Shown piece after piece: positions 41,730 through 51,156 of a stretch of DNA of 64,000 nucleotides. How positions within the stretch are numbered: the first letter of the stretch is position 1; each line of letters starts with the position of its first letter. A program made the position numbers and the translations under genes. This DNA is from JBOGXA01 sp050694175. Lineage in GTDB: Bacteria > Actinomycetota > CADDZG01 > WHSQ01. The DNA is taken from positions 1-64,000 of the forward strand of contig JBOGXA010000004.1 of NCBI GenBank assembly GCA_050694175.1. Direction: 5' to 3'. The notes under the pieces are model-generated. The model did no database searches. It saw only the letters and a program-made list of their open reading frames with translations, and was not told the origin of the DNA.

Positions 41730-43709
41730 ATGCCACGCGACCTGCGGAGCACCCCCGTCTACCGGGACGTCGAGGCCTACTTCCGGGCCGCGCTCGGGCC
41801 GGGCCTCGACCGCATCACCGACGCCGACGACCTGGCCGTCCAGCCCTCGGGAGGCCACATCGCCTTCACGGGCCTCCGCCGCACCGACCTCGGGAGCGAG
41901 GAGGAGACACGGCTTTGTCTGGTCCCCACCTCCGGCGGAGGCGTTGAGTCCGTGACGGGCGGACCTCACAGCGATCGCATGCCGGCGTGGTCGCCCGACG
42001 CCGAGATGCTCGCGTTCCTTTCCGACCGGGCGGCCGAGGGCCGCAATCAGCTCTACTTCCAGGCGGGGGGCACGGGCGACGCCGTGGCCGGCCCGGAGGT
42101 CCCCGGGACGATCGAGTCCCTCGAGTGGTCGCCCGACGGGAGGGGGATCCTGCTCGTCGTCGCCGGAGAGGGGGCCGAGAAAGCCGGCGCGCTGGGGTCG
42201 GGGCCGGCCCGGTCCGATGCCGGCGGCGCACCCCCGTGGCTCCCCCATGTCCGGAGCTCGTCGGATGAGGAGGGATGGCGGCGCGCGTGGATCCACGAGC
42301 GGGCATCGGATTCGATCGCGCCCATCTCGCCCGAGGGGTTGAACGTGTGGGAAGCAACCTGGTTCGGTTCGGATCGCATCGCGGCAATCGCAAGCAACGG
42401 CCCCGGGGAGGACAGGTGGTACGAATCCCGGCTCGTCGTCGTCGATACGGCGACCGGCGACACGCACGACCTCTGCAAGAGCGAAGTTCAGCTTGCAGTG
42501 CCCGCCGCGAATGCCTCGGGCGGTCGTGTGGCCGTCATCGAGGCGGTGTGCAGCGATCGGATCGTGGTGGCCGGAGACCTGATCCTCATCTCCGAGGACG
42601 GCGATCCCCAGAGGATCGACACCGCCGGGGTCGACGTCACGTCTCTGTCGTGGCGCGACGACGACCATTTGTTGGTGGCGGGACTGCGCGGCCTGCAAAC
42701 CGTCGTCGGCGAGCTCGATGCAACGAGCGGCGCGTTCTCCTCACTGTGGGTGAGCGACGACACCTGTGGGAACCGCATCTATCCGCGCGCGTGGCCACTC
42801 GGTGACGATGGCTTCGTCGCAGTCGTCCACGGCTACAAGCGCCATCCCGAGATCGTGTCCGTGCGCAACAAAGAGGAAAGGACGATCGCGTCGCTGGCGC
42901 ATCCGGGCGCGGACTACGTCAACCAGATCGGCGGCGAGCTCTCGGCAGTACTGTGGAACGCGCCCGACGAACTCCAGATCGAGGGCTTTCTTTGCGCACC
43001 GAGCGGCCCCGGCCCCCATCCGCTCGTCCTGTTCGTGCACGGGGGGCCGATCGGGTCGTATCGCAACTTCTGGATGATGCGAAGCACGCTGGTGCCGCTG
43101 CTCGTCGGGCGTGGGTACGCGGTCTTGTTACCTAACCCGCGCGGTTCCTCCGGAAGGGGGCAGGAGTTCGCGGGAGCTGTGATCGGCGACATGGGCGGCG
43201 CCGACGCCGACGACTGCGTGGCCGGCATCGATTACCTCGTGGCCAAGGGTCTCGCCGATCACGATCGCGTCGGGGTGATGGGGGGCAGCTACGGCGGCTT
43301 CATGAGCGCGTGGCTCGCCGCAACGACCGATCGGTTCGCGGCGGCGGTCGCAATCAGTCCGGTGACCGACTGGTACAGCCAGCACTACACCTCGAACATC
43401 TCGTTCTTCGACAAAGAGTTCCTGAGAGACGACCCGCGCACGGCCGCGGGCGACTACTTCAACAGAAGCCCGTTGTTCAAAATCACTGCCGCGACCGCAC
43501 CGACCCTCGTGACCGCCGGCGAGGTCGATCGGTGCACGCCGCCGGGCCAGGCCGTCGAGTTCTATCAGGCGCTTGTGGAGGCCGGCGTCGAGGCCGAGCT
43601 CGCCGTCTACCCGAACGAGGGGCACGGGGTTCGCAACTTCCCCGCGACCATCGACTTCGAGGCGCGCGTGCTGAGTTGGTTCGAACGGCACATGCCTGCA
43701 AAGGGTTAG
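41730..43709 (+). CDS. S9 (prolyl oligopeptidase/acylaminoacyl peptidase) family serine peptidase
   Basis: 659 aa. The N-terminal beta-propeller has repeated WSPD-type blades (MPAWSPDAEMLAFLSD, LEWSPDGRGILLV). The alpha/beta-hydrolase domain has VHGGPIGSY, NPRGSSGRGQEF, nucleophile GGSYGGFMS (near residue 519), acid AGEVDRCTPP and His in NEGHG. No signal peptide, so cytoplasmic turnover of small peptides. ATG at 41730 with AGGAA upstream. Confidence 0.92.
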   Translation: MPRDLRSTPVYRDVEAYFRAALGPGLDRITDADDLAVQPSGGHIAFTGLRRTDLGSEEETRLCLVPTSGGGVESVTGGPHSDRMPAWSPDAEMLAFLSDRAAEGRNQLYFQAGGTGDAVAGPEVPGTIESLEWSPDGRGILLVVAGEGAEKAGALGSGPARSDAGGAPPWLPHVRSSSDEEGWRRAWIHERASDSIAPISPEGLNVWEATWFGSDRIAAIASNGPGEDRWYESRLVVVDTATGDTHDLCKSEVQLAVPAANASGGRVAVIEAVCSDRIVVAGDLILISEDGDPQRIDTAGVDVTSLSWRDDDHLLVAGLRGLQTVVGELDATSGAFSSLWVSDDTCGNRIYPRAWPLGDDGFVAVVHGYKRHPEIVSVRNKEERTIASLAHPGADYVNQIGGELSAVLWNAPDELQIEGFLCAPSGPGPHPLVLFVHGGPIGSYRNFWMMRSTLVPLLVGRGYAVLLPNPRGSSGRGQEFAGAVIGDMGGADADDCVAGIDYLVAKGLADHDRVGVMGGSYGGFMSAWLAATTDRFAAAVAISPVTDWYSQHYTSNISFFDKEFLRDDPRTAAGDYFNRSPLFKITAATAPTLVTAGEVDRCTPPGQAVEFYQALVEAGVEAELAVYPNEGHGVRNFPATIDFEARVLSWFERHMPAKG

Positions 43710-43723
43710 GTTCGGCGATGGTT

Positions 43724-43756
43724 GGGAGTACGGGGACAATATGCCCCGGTACTCCC
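43724..43756. terminator. Strong hairpin between convergent genes
   Basis: Arms GGGAGTACGGGG and CCCC(G)GTACTCCC pair over 12 bp with one bulged G around an 8-nt loop. It sits between the S9 peptidase stop (43709) and the aminotransferase stop (43773). No U-tract on either side, so termination may be inefficient or factor-aided. Confidence 0.65.
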
Positions 43757-43772
43757 ACGCGTCGGCGGTCGC

Positions 43773-44879
43773 TCAGCCCGCCCTGACGACCTCGGCGACG
43801 CCTTGCAGCATGCGATCGACCATCTCCTCGGTGGCCGTCCGGCCCATGAGACCGATGCGAATGGCTTTGCCCATCGTCGGATCGAGCCCGCCCGAGATCA
43901 TGATGCCCTTTCCAAGGAGGTGCTTCTGGATCGCCGCCGGGTCGTCGGCCCACGCCGCGACCACGAGGTTGGCCTCGACGCCCGCGTGGGGCACGGGCTC
44001 GAGCCCGAGGTCCCGCAGGCCCTCTCGGCACCGCTTCGCGAGATCGGCGCGCCGCGCCACCCACGTTTCGAGCCCCGTCTCGAGGATGCGCCGCAGCGAC
44101 GACGCGAGCGCGAGCACGAGGTTGGTCGGCATCGTCACCGGATGCGGGTGCCAGGCTCCCCATTCGTCGCGGTACCTGTCCCACGTCTTGAGGTCGAGGT
44201 AGAAACTGCGAGGCCTCCTCGAGCGCGCCTCGACTCGTTCACGTCCGGTCGTACCGAGCGCCAGGATCCCCAGGCCCGGCGGGGCCTCGAGGCCCTTCTG
44301 CGCGCCGGTGACCATGACATCGAGCCCCATCGCGTCGACGTCGCAGCGTTCCCCGCCGACCGACGCGATCCCATCGATGACGCACACCGCGCCGGTGTCG
44401 TGCGCGGTGCGCGTGATCTCCTCGATCGGATGGCGGACTCCGGTTGCCGTCTCGACGTGCACCGTGAGCACCCCGTGAGCACCCACGGCCGCCTCGGCGA
44501 CGCGCGCCGGGTCGACGGCGGCTCCAACGGGAACCTCCAGGTCGACGACCTCCAGTTCATGGGCGCGGGCGATCTGGGCCCAGCGCGTGCCGAAGAAACC
44601 GGTCTGGGCAACGACGACCCTCTGCCCGGGCTCGAACGTGTTCATGACCGCAGCGTCGAGGCATGCGGTGCCCGAGCCGGGTATCAGGTAGGGAGGATCG
44701 TCGGCGCCGAGAAGCCTGCCGAGGTCGGCGATCGTCTGGCGATGGATCTCCGTCCACAGATCTCCGTAGTGAGCGATGACCTGACGGCCGAGGATGTCGA
44801 GGTCGTCGTCGTTGAGCTCGCCGGGGCCTGCGATCATCAGCTCCGGCATTGCGGGCAGCTTCCTGGGATCCACCGTCAT
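43773..44879 (-). CDS. Class V aminotransferase, serine-pyruvate/alanine-glyoxylate type
   Basis: 368 aa. PGSGTACLDAAVMN, VHVETATGVRHPIEEI, VIDGIASVGG and the PLP Lys in MVTGAQKGLEAPPG (K195) mark the alanine-glyoxylate/serine-pyruvate aminotransferase group. ATG at 44879 has GAGGTGGAGGG upstream. Likely acts in glyoxylate, serine or purine-derived nitrogen metabolism. Divergent from the EamA permease. Confidence 0.87.
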   Translation of the reverse strand: MTVDPRKLPAMPELMIAGPGELNDDDLDILGRQVIAHYGDLWTEIHRQTIADLGRLLGADDPPYLIPGSGTACLDAAVMNTFEPGQRVVVAQTGFFGTRWAQIARAHELEVVDLEVPVGAAVDPARVAEAAVGAHGVLTVHVETATGVRHPIEEITRTAHDTGAVCVIDGIASVGGERCDVDAMGLDVMVTGAQKGLEAPPGLGILALGTTGRERVEARSRRPRSFYLDLKTWDRYRDEWGAWHPHPVTMPTNLVLALASSLRRILETGLETWVARRADLAKRCREGLRDLGLEPVPHAGVEANLVVAAWADDPAAIQKHLLGKGIMISGGLDPTMGKAIRIGLMGRTATEEMVDRMLQGVAEVVRAG

Positions 44880-45016
44880 AGGTGCCCTCCACCTCCTCGT
44901 GCGGGCCTCGGTTGCCATGCTAACCGGGGCAACCACGAGATCGCGGCCGATGCCCGGTTCCCGGAGCGCGCCGTGGCGACGCCGGGCGAACGACCCGCCC
45001 TTATCATCCGGTCTCC

Positions 45017-45919
45017 ATGATGCGCATCGGCGACGCCGGCCGGCTCCTGCTGTTGTCGGCGATCTGGGGTTCCTCGTTCCTGCTGATCGAGATCGGGCTA
45101 GAGGATCTGGTCCCGTGGCAGATAGTTGCCGGACGGCTCCTGTCCGGCGCGGCCACACTTCTGATCCTGTTACGGCTGCGCGGGGAAAGGCTTCCCTCGG
45201 ATCGCGCCACGTGGAAGGCGCTGGCCGTCATGGCGATCGTCTCGAACATCATCCCGTTCGCGCTGATCACGTGGGGTCAGGAGACGATCACTTCGAGCCT
45301 CGCGGCGATCCTCAACTCGACGACGCCGCTGTTTACAGCCGGGATCGCGGCGGCCGTCGTGCCCGGGGAACGGCTCACCGGGATGAGATCGACCGGGATC
45401 CTCATCGGGTTCGCCGGCGTCGGCGTCATCGTTGGATTCGACGTCGAGGGCGGGGATGTCGCCGGCGAACTGGCCGTCGTTCTAGCCTCGCTGTCCTACG
45501 CGCTCGGATTCGTGTTCGCGAAACGCAACCTCACCGGCAGGCGCGGGAGCCCGCTCGCTCTGCCCGCCGGCCAGCTCACGCTCGGAGCGCTCGTGGCACT
45601 CAGTCCGGCCGGTGCGGCCACTGCAGGCACATCCGAGCCCCCGGGGGCAGGAGCGGTGATCGCGGTCCTCGCGCTCGGCGCGATCGGGACCGGCCTCGCC
45701 TACGTCCTCTACTACCGGCTCGTGAACGATGTCGGCCCGACGACGGCGTCGTTCGTCACCTACCTGATACCCGTGTTCGGCGTCGCGCTCGGGTGGCTGT
45801 TCTTGGACGAGCCGATCCATCTGAACACGCTCGTCGGCGCCGTCCTCGTCATCGGAGGGATCACAATCGCCGAACGCCGCGCCCGCGAGCCCGTCGCTAG
45901 TGAGATTCACAGTACATAG
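45017..45919 (+). CDS. EamA/DMT-family permease
   Basis: 300 aa with ten predicted membrane helices in two EamA repeats (SAIWGSSFLLIEIGL; IGTGLAYVLYYRLVNDVGP...FLDEPI). Probably exports small metabolites or amino acids. Two ATGs (45017, 45020); a TATCAT box at 45002-45007 is 9 nt upstream. The last residues run into the gap before the convergent acylase. Confidence 0.9.
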   Translation: MMRIGDAGRLLLLSAIWGSSFLLIEIGLEDLVPWQIVAGRLLSGAATLLILLRLRGERLPSDRATWKALAVMAIVSNIIPFALITWGQETITSSLAAILNSTTPLFTAGIAAAVVPGERLTGMRSTGILIGFAGVGVIVGFDVEGGDVAGELAVVLASLSYALGFVFAKRNLTGRRGSPLALPAGQLTLGALVALSPAGAATAGTSEPPGAGAVIAVLALGAIGTGLAYVLYYRLVNDVGPTTASFVTYLIPVFGVALGWLFLDEPIHLNTLVGAVLVIGGITIAERRAREPVASEIHST

Positions 45920-45951
45920 GCCCGTCAGACTCACAAGGGATGCGCAGTAAC

Positions 45952-48561
45952 TCAGTCGAGCGCCTCGACCACGTGGTTGTGGGTGCCGCGATTCTGCCAC
46001 GGGATGCGTTCCACGGAACCGGCACCGAACTCCTGGAAGGTGATCCACTCTGCCGGCGCAGTCCACGACGACGGGTCGGATCCCTGCTCTCTCTCGAGAT
46101 CCGCCACCGCCTGTCGCAACGACTTCACGATGATTCCCCGGCACGTCTCATGGCGGCCGGTACTCCTGTCGTCGCAGTAGTTGCGCGCCATGCCGGCGCG
46201 CCCTGGCTCGAACACCCGGTCGAGATAGGAGGAGAAGTCGAACCACATATCCGCGTCCGTCACGGGGGTCGGCACCAGGTCGTAGTTCCCGGCGCCGAGC
46301 TCGTCGTCGAAAACGTTGTGAACGGTCCTCGTGTACCAGCGGTCGAAGATCGCAACGGCCGCGCCGCCATCCATATTGTCGTCGCGGTCCCGGTTCCGCC
46401 GGTGCGCGCCGCCGTCGACCCACCCGGCAACGATGCTTCTGGCCTCCGATATGCCGCCTCCGTGCGCCCCGCGCGTGCGGCGAAGCATGCGGGGGCCCAG
46501 GTACAAACCGCGCACGTTCTGGGTGGCCGCGACCCGGATGACGTCGACAATGTCGGAGGGGGTGAGCGATCCATCGGCGGCGAGCTGGTCCCGCATCGCG
46601 CCCGCCAGCAGCTCGACTCGGTGGATCGATCCCCATTTGATCCCATCGAAGTTGTCCCAACTGCGCGCCGGCTTGTTGTTCCAGTTGACGACCCATCCGC
46701 GTTCGGGGTTGACGACCTTCGGGTGGCGACCGAACGGGAAGCGGCCCTTCCACTCCCATTCGCCGGTCCCCCAGACCGGTAGGGCCGGGTGTACGCCGCG
46801 CGTGCGCTGCGGGTACCGGCCGACGTGGAAATAGCCGATGTCGTCCGCATCTGCGTAGAAGGCGTTGAACGACATCGTGAAGTCCTCGGCCGCGGCCCTG
46901 AAGTCCCCTACCGACTCGACTTGGGTGTTCCACTTCAGGAACTGAGGGACGGAGTCGATCTCCTTCTTCCAGAAAAAACGCTGCTTGACGAATGCGACGG
47001 GCCGGCCGTCGACGCGCCCGCGGACGAACACCGGACCGTGCCGGGTTCTGTAGAAGGTCCTCTCTTCGATCCGTGGAGGGCCCGGATCCGCGGGAGGGGG
47101 CTTGACTATGAACGTTTCGGTGCGCGAGCTCATGGCCACGCACCTCCCTCTGAAAACGTAGCCGTTCGAGGACGGACTGGGTCGTCCTCCGCCCGGCTCG
47201 CAGAGGCGCTCGGCGCGCACGTCGACCGCGTCGGAGTACCCGGTTGTGAGCGACCACGCGTAGTCGCGCCCGCGCCCCAGTGGTATCAGGGCTGAGGCGC
47301 CCGGCACCGCCGGGCCCCTGAAGTCGACGCCGGGGGCATGGACGTCGACGTCCATGAAGAAGGACGGGACCGCGTATCCGACCTGCGGGGCGCCGATCTG
47401 AAGCGGGTTACCGCTTGCCGACTTCGAACCAGCCACGAGGATCGCGTTCGACGCGGGGGCCCTGAAACCAAGTGACTCGAGGACCCCGGTTCTGAGGGTT
47501 TGAACATCGCGCGCCCGGCGTGCGACGGAAACCGCGTTGTTCGGGATCGCCACGCTCGAGGGATTCACCCGGCCCAACGCCTGCGACTGAAACACTCCCT
47601 GCCGCGACGCGATGCTGGTGTAAGAGCGAGGCTCGTTGCGAAACACGAAGTCGTTGAACACGCGGGGGCCGAGGGTACGGCCGAGGCGCTTCTTCAGGTG
47701 AGCGAACAGAGCTGCGTTGTCCAGTTCGCCGCCTGCCGTCTCGCCGAAAACGCGCAGCTGCAACACGACGAGGAACAGCGTGTCCTCTTCTGACCACGGC
47801 TCGGGAAATACGGGGAAGGGGTTACCGGTTGCCTCGTACTCGACCGGACGGTCCGCAACTCTTTCGGGCATCTTCAGCTCGTCGATGTACGCGTTGACTC
47901 CGTCGGCGTACGCCACCAGTCCTTCCTGCACCTGCGCGCCCACCGATCCGAACTTGTCGTCCAGTCGCTCGAACATCTGCCGGATCTCGTCTTCGGTGTA
48001 GCCCTCACGGCGGGTGGCGATGTCCATCTTGAGATATGCGTCGTCCTCACCCGAGCCCACGAACTCCGACAGGGTGCCGCGCGCCGCGTGCCGGAAGATG
48101 TCCATCTGCCACAGACGGTCCTCCGCGCTCGCATAACCAAGAGCGAAAGACGCGTTGGTCAAAGAGTCCGCATAGATGTGCGGAATCCCCATCGAATCTC
48201 GGTAGACGGTGACCCCGGCCCGCGGCTCATAGGTCCGCTCGATCGAGCCCTCGGGACCGAATTGCATCGAGTGGAAGTAGGTCGACAGCTCGTCCTCCGT
48301 CACGTCGTCGTCATCGATCAACGATGCGTACGTCTCACGCTGGTCGTCGTAGTGCGGGCCGAAGTCCCCGCTCGCGAGCTCCGCGGCGGTCACGTTGCCT
48401 TCCTGCCCCGGTGGCACTATCGAGTAGGCGCGCAGGCTGTCCGGAACGGGTGGTGGGTCGGCGTCGCCGGCGGTGGCGGGCACGGGTAGGAGGGCGAGCG
48501 CCACCGCGCAAACCGCGGCGCGGCGCACCACCACCGCCTTGCCTCTACCCTTGAAGCCCAT
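45952..48561 (-). CDS. Secreted penicillin acylase family (Ntn hydrolase) protein
   Basis: 869 aa. Signal peptide (VCAVALALLPVPATAG), alpha-subunit region with VTVYRDSMGIPHIYADS and GYASAEDRLWQMDIFRHAARG. A linker leads to the beta-subunit start APASNAILVAGSKSASGNP, where the Ser (about residue 373) would become the N-terminal nucleophile after self-cleavage. RTRHGPV, DIGYFHVGR and WNNKPA follow. The family hydrolyses amides such as N-acyl-homoserine lactones, beta-lactam side chains or lipopeptides; substrate unknown. ATG and AGGTGA are inside a 9-bp inverted repeat (48553-48579). Confidence 0.88.
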   Translation of the reverse strand: MGFKGRGKAVVVRRAAVCAVALALLPVPATAGDADPPPVPDSLRAYSIVPPGQEGNVTAAELASGDFGPHYDDQRETYASLIDDDDVTEDELSTYFHSMQFGPEGSIERTYEPRAGVTVYRDSMGIPHIYADSLTNASFALGYASAEDRLWQMDIFRHAARGTLSEFVGSGEDDAYLKMDIATRREGYTEDEIRQMFERLDDKFGSVGAQVQEGLVAYADGVNAYIDELKMPERVADRPVEYEATGNPFPVFPEPWSEEDTLFLVVLQLRVFGETAGGELDNAALFAHLKKRLGRTLGPRVFNDFVFRNEPRSYTSIASRQGVFQSQALGRVNPSSVAIPNNAVSVARRARDVQTLRTGVLESLGFRAPASNAILVAGSKSASGNPLQIGAPQVGYAVPSFFMDVDVHAPGVDFRGPAVPGASALIPLGRGRDYAWSLTTGYSDAVDVRAERLCEPGGGRPSPSSNGYVFRGRCVAMSSRTETFIVKPPPADPGPPRIEERTFYRTRHGPVFVRGRVDGRPVAFVKQRFFWKKEIDSVPQFLKWNTQVESVGDFRAAAEDFTMSFNAFYADADDIGYFHVGRYPQRTRGVHPALPVWGTGEWEWKGRFPFGRHPKVVNPERGWVVNWNNKPARSWDNFDGIKWGSIHRVELLAGAMRDQLAADGSLTPSDIVDVIRVAATQNVRGLYLGPRMLRRTRGAHGGGISEARSIVAGWVDGGAHRRNRDRDDNMDGGAAVAIFDRWYTRTVHNVFDDELGAGNYDLVPTPVTDADMWFDFSSYLDRVFEPGRAGMARNYCDDRSTGRHETCRGIIVKSLRQAVADLEREQGSDPSSWTAPAEWITFQEFGAGSVERIPWQNRGTHNHVVEALD

Positions 48562-48579
48562 GTGTCACCTATGGGCTTC
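48553..48579 (-). promoter_or_regulatory. Inverted repeat enclosing the acylase ribosome site and start codon
   Basis: Perfect 9-bp arms GAAGCCCAT and ATGGGCTTC flank a 9-nt loop. On the mRNA the AGGUGA ribosome site lies in the loop and the AUG is the first triplet of the 3' arm, so folding would hide the start codon. It may also be a protein operator in the 84-bp gap shared with the divergent kinase gene. Confidence 0.6.
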
Positions 48580-48645
48580 GCCATGCGATCACCCTGCTCC
48601 TGCCCCTGCACACCGCCTCGTTTCCTTTCCACCTGAAGGGGGAAG

Positions 48646-49944
48646 GTGGCCTTCGTGAACCCGGGGACGCTGATCCAGGACCGATACGAGCTCATGGAGC
48701 CGATCGGGCAGGGAGGCATGGCAGAGGTATGGCTGACGCGCGACCGCCGGCTGGATCGGTCGGTTGCGATCAAATTTCTCGCCCGCCGATTTGGTGAGGA
48801 TGCCGACAACCTCGTGCGCTTCTTCGCCGAGGCGCAGGCCGTCGCCCGGATCCAGCATTCCGGCATCGTCACAGTCCTCGACTTCGGGGAGTTCGAAGAT
48901 CACCCGTTCCTGGTCATGTACTACATGGCCGGTGGTTCACTGGCCGACCTCGTGGGGGCACCGCTTCCGGTGGAGCGCGCGCTGGCGGTTGTCGAACAGG
49001 TGGCCCGAGCCGTCGGAGCCGCGCACAATCTGGGCATCGTTCATCGCGACATAAAGCCCGGCAACATCTTGATCGACGAGCTCGGCAACCCCCGGCTGGC
49101 CGACTTCGGAATAGCGTCCTCGGCGACCGCGGAGCAGCTGACGGCCACCGGCACCGCGGTGGGTTCTCCCCACTACATCTCGCCCGAGGGTGCTCAGGGC
49201 GCCCCGACCGGCCCACCCTCCGACGTCTATTCCCTGGGGGTGGTCCTCTACGAACTGGTCACCGGCGGCAAGCCGTTCGAGGGCACCGTGGCGGCCATCG
49301 CGATGGCCCACGTCGAGCGGATACCGGCGCGGCCCAGCGAGCTCGTCGACGAGATCCCGGTCGAGGTCGATGCGCTGATAATGCGGTGCCTCGCCAAGGA
49401 CGCCGCAGATCGATTCGAGGACGGCAACGAGCTCGCCGACCAGATCCGCTCTCTGGGGATCGGCGGGGCGACCGCGGTCCTTGCGCCGACCGCACGCGAC
49501 ACCTCGGTCCTTCCGACCTCGGAGGATACGGCAGAGGCGCACACCACTCCCGATCGCGCGGCGGTCGCTCCCCCCGCACGTCGGTGGACGATCGTTGCGG
49601 GCGCGATCGCGCTCACCCTGCTCGTGGCGGTGGGGCTTTTCATCTTCCTCGGAAACACGGATGAGACCGGAGGAACGAACGATGGTGGCCGCGGGAGAAA
49701 TCAGAAAAACTCACGCGATGAGCGGCCCGGTGGCTCGACACCGGGCGACTCGTCACCTCCGTCCTCGGAGGAGGACGACCCGGGTGACGAGCCCGCGAAC
49801 GGCGATGGTGGGGGCGACGGTGGTGGAGGGGGAGGTCCGGGAGACGGAGGAGACGGAGGAGACGGAGGAGACCCCGACAACTCACCGCCTCCGTCGCCGC
49901 CGCCGAGCCCCGATCCCACGGTGATAGAGGCCCCTACTCCCTAG
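48646..49944 (+). CDS. PknB-type Ser/Thr protein kinase with one membrane span
   Basis: 432 aa. Complete kinase domain: GQGGMAEV (21-28), catalytic Lys43 (VAIK), HRDIKPGN (133-140), DFG (153-155), SPHYISPE activation segment and SDVYSLGVVLYELVTG. One membrane helix (about 313-333) leads to an outside tail rich in Gly, Asp, Ser and Pro, with no PASTA repeat. The tail's Gly/Asp stretch is encoded by 9-bp DNA repeats. GTG at 48646 (AAGGGGG upstream) or GTG at 48655 are both possible. Confidence 0.92.
   Translation: MAFVNPGTLIQDRYELMEPIGQGGMAEVWLTRDRRLDRSVAIKFLARRFGEDADNLVRFFAEAQAVARIQHSGIVTVLDFGEFEDHPFLVMYYMAGGSLADLVGAPLPVERALAVVEQVARAVGAAHNLGIVHRDIKPGNILIDELGNPRLADFGIASSATAEQLTATGTAVGSPHYISPEGAQGAPTGPPSDVYSLGVVLYELVTGGKPFEGTVAAIAMAHVERIPARPSELVDEIPVEVDALIMRCLAKDAADRFEDGNELADQIRSLGIGGATAVLAPTARDTSVLPTSEDTAEAHTTPDRAAVAPPARRWTIVAGAIALTLLVAVGLFIFLGNTDETGGTNDGGRGRNQKNSRDERPGGSTPGDSSPPSSEEDDPGDEPANGDGGGDGGGGGGPGDGGDGGDGGDPDNSPPPSPPPSPDPTVIEAPTP
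49841..49872 (+). repeat. 9-bp microsatellite (gagacggag), 3.5 copies, in the kinase tail
   Basis: Perfect in-frame repeat encoding Gly-Asp-Gly units in the extracytoplasmic tail. Copy number can change without breaking the frame. Confidence 0.9.
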
Positions 49945-49972
49945 CCCGTGGTCACTCTAGCCCGTGGTCACT
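49941..49972. repeat. 16-bp perfect tandem duplication between two convergent stops
   Basis: ctagcccgtggtcact occurs at 49941-49956 and again at 49957-49972. The first copy holds the kinase stop, the second the stop of the minus-strand gene. Confidence 0.9.
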
Positions 49973-50516
49973 CCTCGAGTGGGATGTCGTACGCGTCGCG
50001 CCGCGGCAACGCCCAGATCGCGGCATGCAGCACCTTGTGCATGGCGGCCTCGTCGAGTTGAAGACCTGCGGCCGCAAGTTCTGACGAAAGCTCGTTGATC
50101 TTCTCTACGACCCGGCGGTCCCCCGCTTGCTCCCAATTGACCGTGACGCCCGAGAGCCATGCCCGCCAACGCTGGGATGCAGCGTGTGCGACACCCCCCG
50201 ACCGGCCGACCGCCATCGCCCTCCGCGCGCTGTCTTTTGCATAGGGCCACCAGTTCAGGTCCGCGGGCAGTATGTGGAACTCGAGATCCCCGGTGACAAA
50301 CGTGATGCTCTCTTTTCGCATCTCCCGGCCGACCTCGGCGAGATACCCCACCGCCTCGGCCTGCGTCATCCCACCGACGTCGACCTCGCCCACGGACACG
50401 CCGCGATGTATCCGCCCCGCATTGACGCCGAGGTCGAGGATCACGAGGTAAAGCACGAACGCCGCTGTAGCCGCAGCGATGATAGTGACCCGGGCCAGAG
50501 GCGAAACGCTCTTCAC
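49968..50516 (-). CDS. Membrane-anchored protein with VanW/YoaR-type peptidoglycan-binding N-terminus
   Basis: 182 aa. One N-terminal membrane helix, then IHRGVSVGEVDVGGMTQAEAVGYLAE, a pattern found at the start of VanW/YoaR and some L,D-transpeptidase proteins (PG_binding_4-like). The VanW domain itself is absent, so this is a short stand-alone form or a truncation. The GTG has a TAGCAT box 6 nt upstream (leaderless). Confidence 0.6.
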   Translation of the reverse strand: MKSVSPLARVTIIAAATAAFVLYLVILDLGVNAGRIHRGVSVGEVDVGGMTQAEAVGYLAEVGREMRKESITFVTGDLEFHILPADLNWWPYAKDSARRAMAVGRSGGVAHAASQRWRAWLSGVTVNWEQAGDRRVVEKINELSSELAAAGLQLDEAAMHKVLHAAIWALPRRDAYDIPLEE

Positions 50517-50522
50517 AGGCCG

Positions 50523-50528
50523 ATGCTA
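50523..50528 (-). promoter_or_regulatory. -10 box (TAGCAT) of the VanW-like gene
   Basis: Ends 6 nt before the GTG at 50516; lies in the short gap after the thermonuclease stop. Confidence 0.5.
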
Positions 50529-50542
50529 CGCGTTTACTCCAC

Positions 50543-51106
50543 TCAGCCCCCGCAAGCGCCCTCGGCCCACAGCCCTCGACCGGTCGTTCGTGCGCGGCGC
50601 TGGAGCTCTTTCAGAAGGGACGAGTGCCGCACGTTGGGGGCATAGGGATAGGACGCCGCGTAACCGTTGATAACGAGCCGGGCGTTGGCCATCTCGTGGC
50701 CCAGGTACACGTATCGGAGCAGGCGACCGAACGCGTCGACCTCCTCTGTGTCCTTTACGAGCACCACGGTTTGTCCCTCCAGGAGCGCGGCGGCTGCGGC
50801 CGCGGCCTCCTCGCCGAAGCACTCCACCGGCCGGCGAGGGTCGACCGACTCGGGAGTATCGATCCCCAGCAGCCGGATGGTGACCTTCTCGCCCACCGGC
50901 GCCTTCCCCGCTCCGGGGCCGGGGACGCGTCCCGTGATTGTGACCTCGATGGTGTCGCCGTCGACGGCGCGTTCCACTACGGCCTTCTCGTAGCCGCCGG
51001 GCTCCATCAGAAGGGTAGGTGGGGCCTGGGCGACCAGGACGGCCTCGGGCGACGCACACGAGACCGCCGTCGCCAAGGTGACCACTAGCGTGGCACGCAG
51101 CCTCAC
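50543..51106 (-). CDS. Exported thermonuclease (staphylococcal nuclease-like)
   Basis: 187 aa. Lipoprotein-like leader (TLVVTLATAVSCASP), then the SNase OB fold: VVERAVDGDTIEV, TIRLLGIDTPES (catalytic Arg and Asp), DAFGRLLRYVYLG and a C-terminal helix. Ca2+-dependent nuclease acting outside the cytoplasm. The GTG has a TAGTTT box 6 nt upstream. Confidence 0.88.
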   Translation of the reverse strand: MRLRATLVVTLATAVSCASPEAVLVAQAPPTLLMEPGGYEKAVVERAVDGDTIEVTITGRVPGPGAGKAPVGEKVTIRLLGIDTPESVDPRRPVECFGEEAAAAAAALLEGQTVVLVKDTEEVDAFGRLLRYVYLGHEMANARLVINGYAASYPYAPNVRHSSLLKELQRRARTTGRGLWAEGACGG

Positions 51107-51112
51107 ACGACG

Positions 51113-51118
51113 AAACTA
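51113..51118 (-). promoter_or_regulatory. -10 box (TAGTTT) of the leaderless thermonuclease gene
   Basis: TAGTTT ends 6 nt before the GTG at 51106. Confidence 0.5.
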
Positions 51119-51140
51119 CGGGCAGCCTACGCAACGCGCA

Positions 51141-51156
51141 TGTGGCGACGGCCACA
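51141..51156 (-). terminator. Possible hairpin at the end of the signalling-glycosyltransferase operon
   Basis: TGTGGC and GCCACA pair over 6 bp around GACG, in the 140-bp gap after the glycosyltransferase stop. There is no T-tract; a second 6-bp inverted repeat (TCAGTC/GACTGA) is at 51182-51204. Confidence 0.3.
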
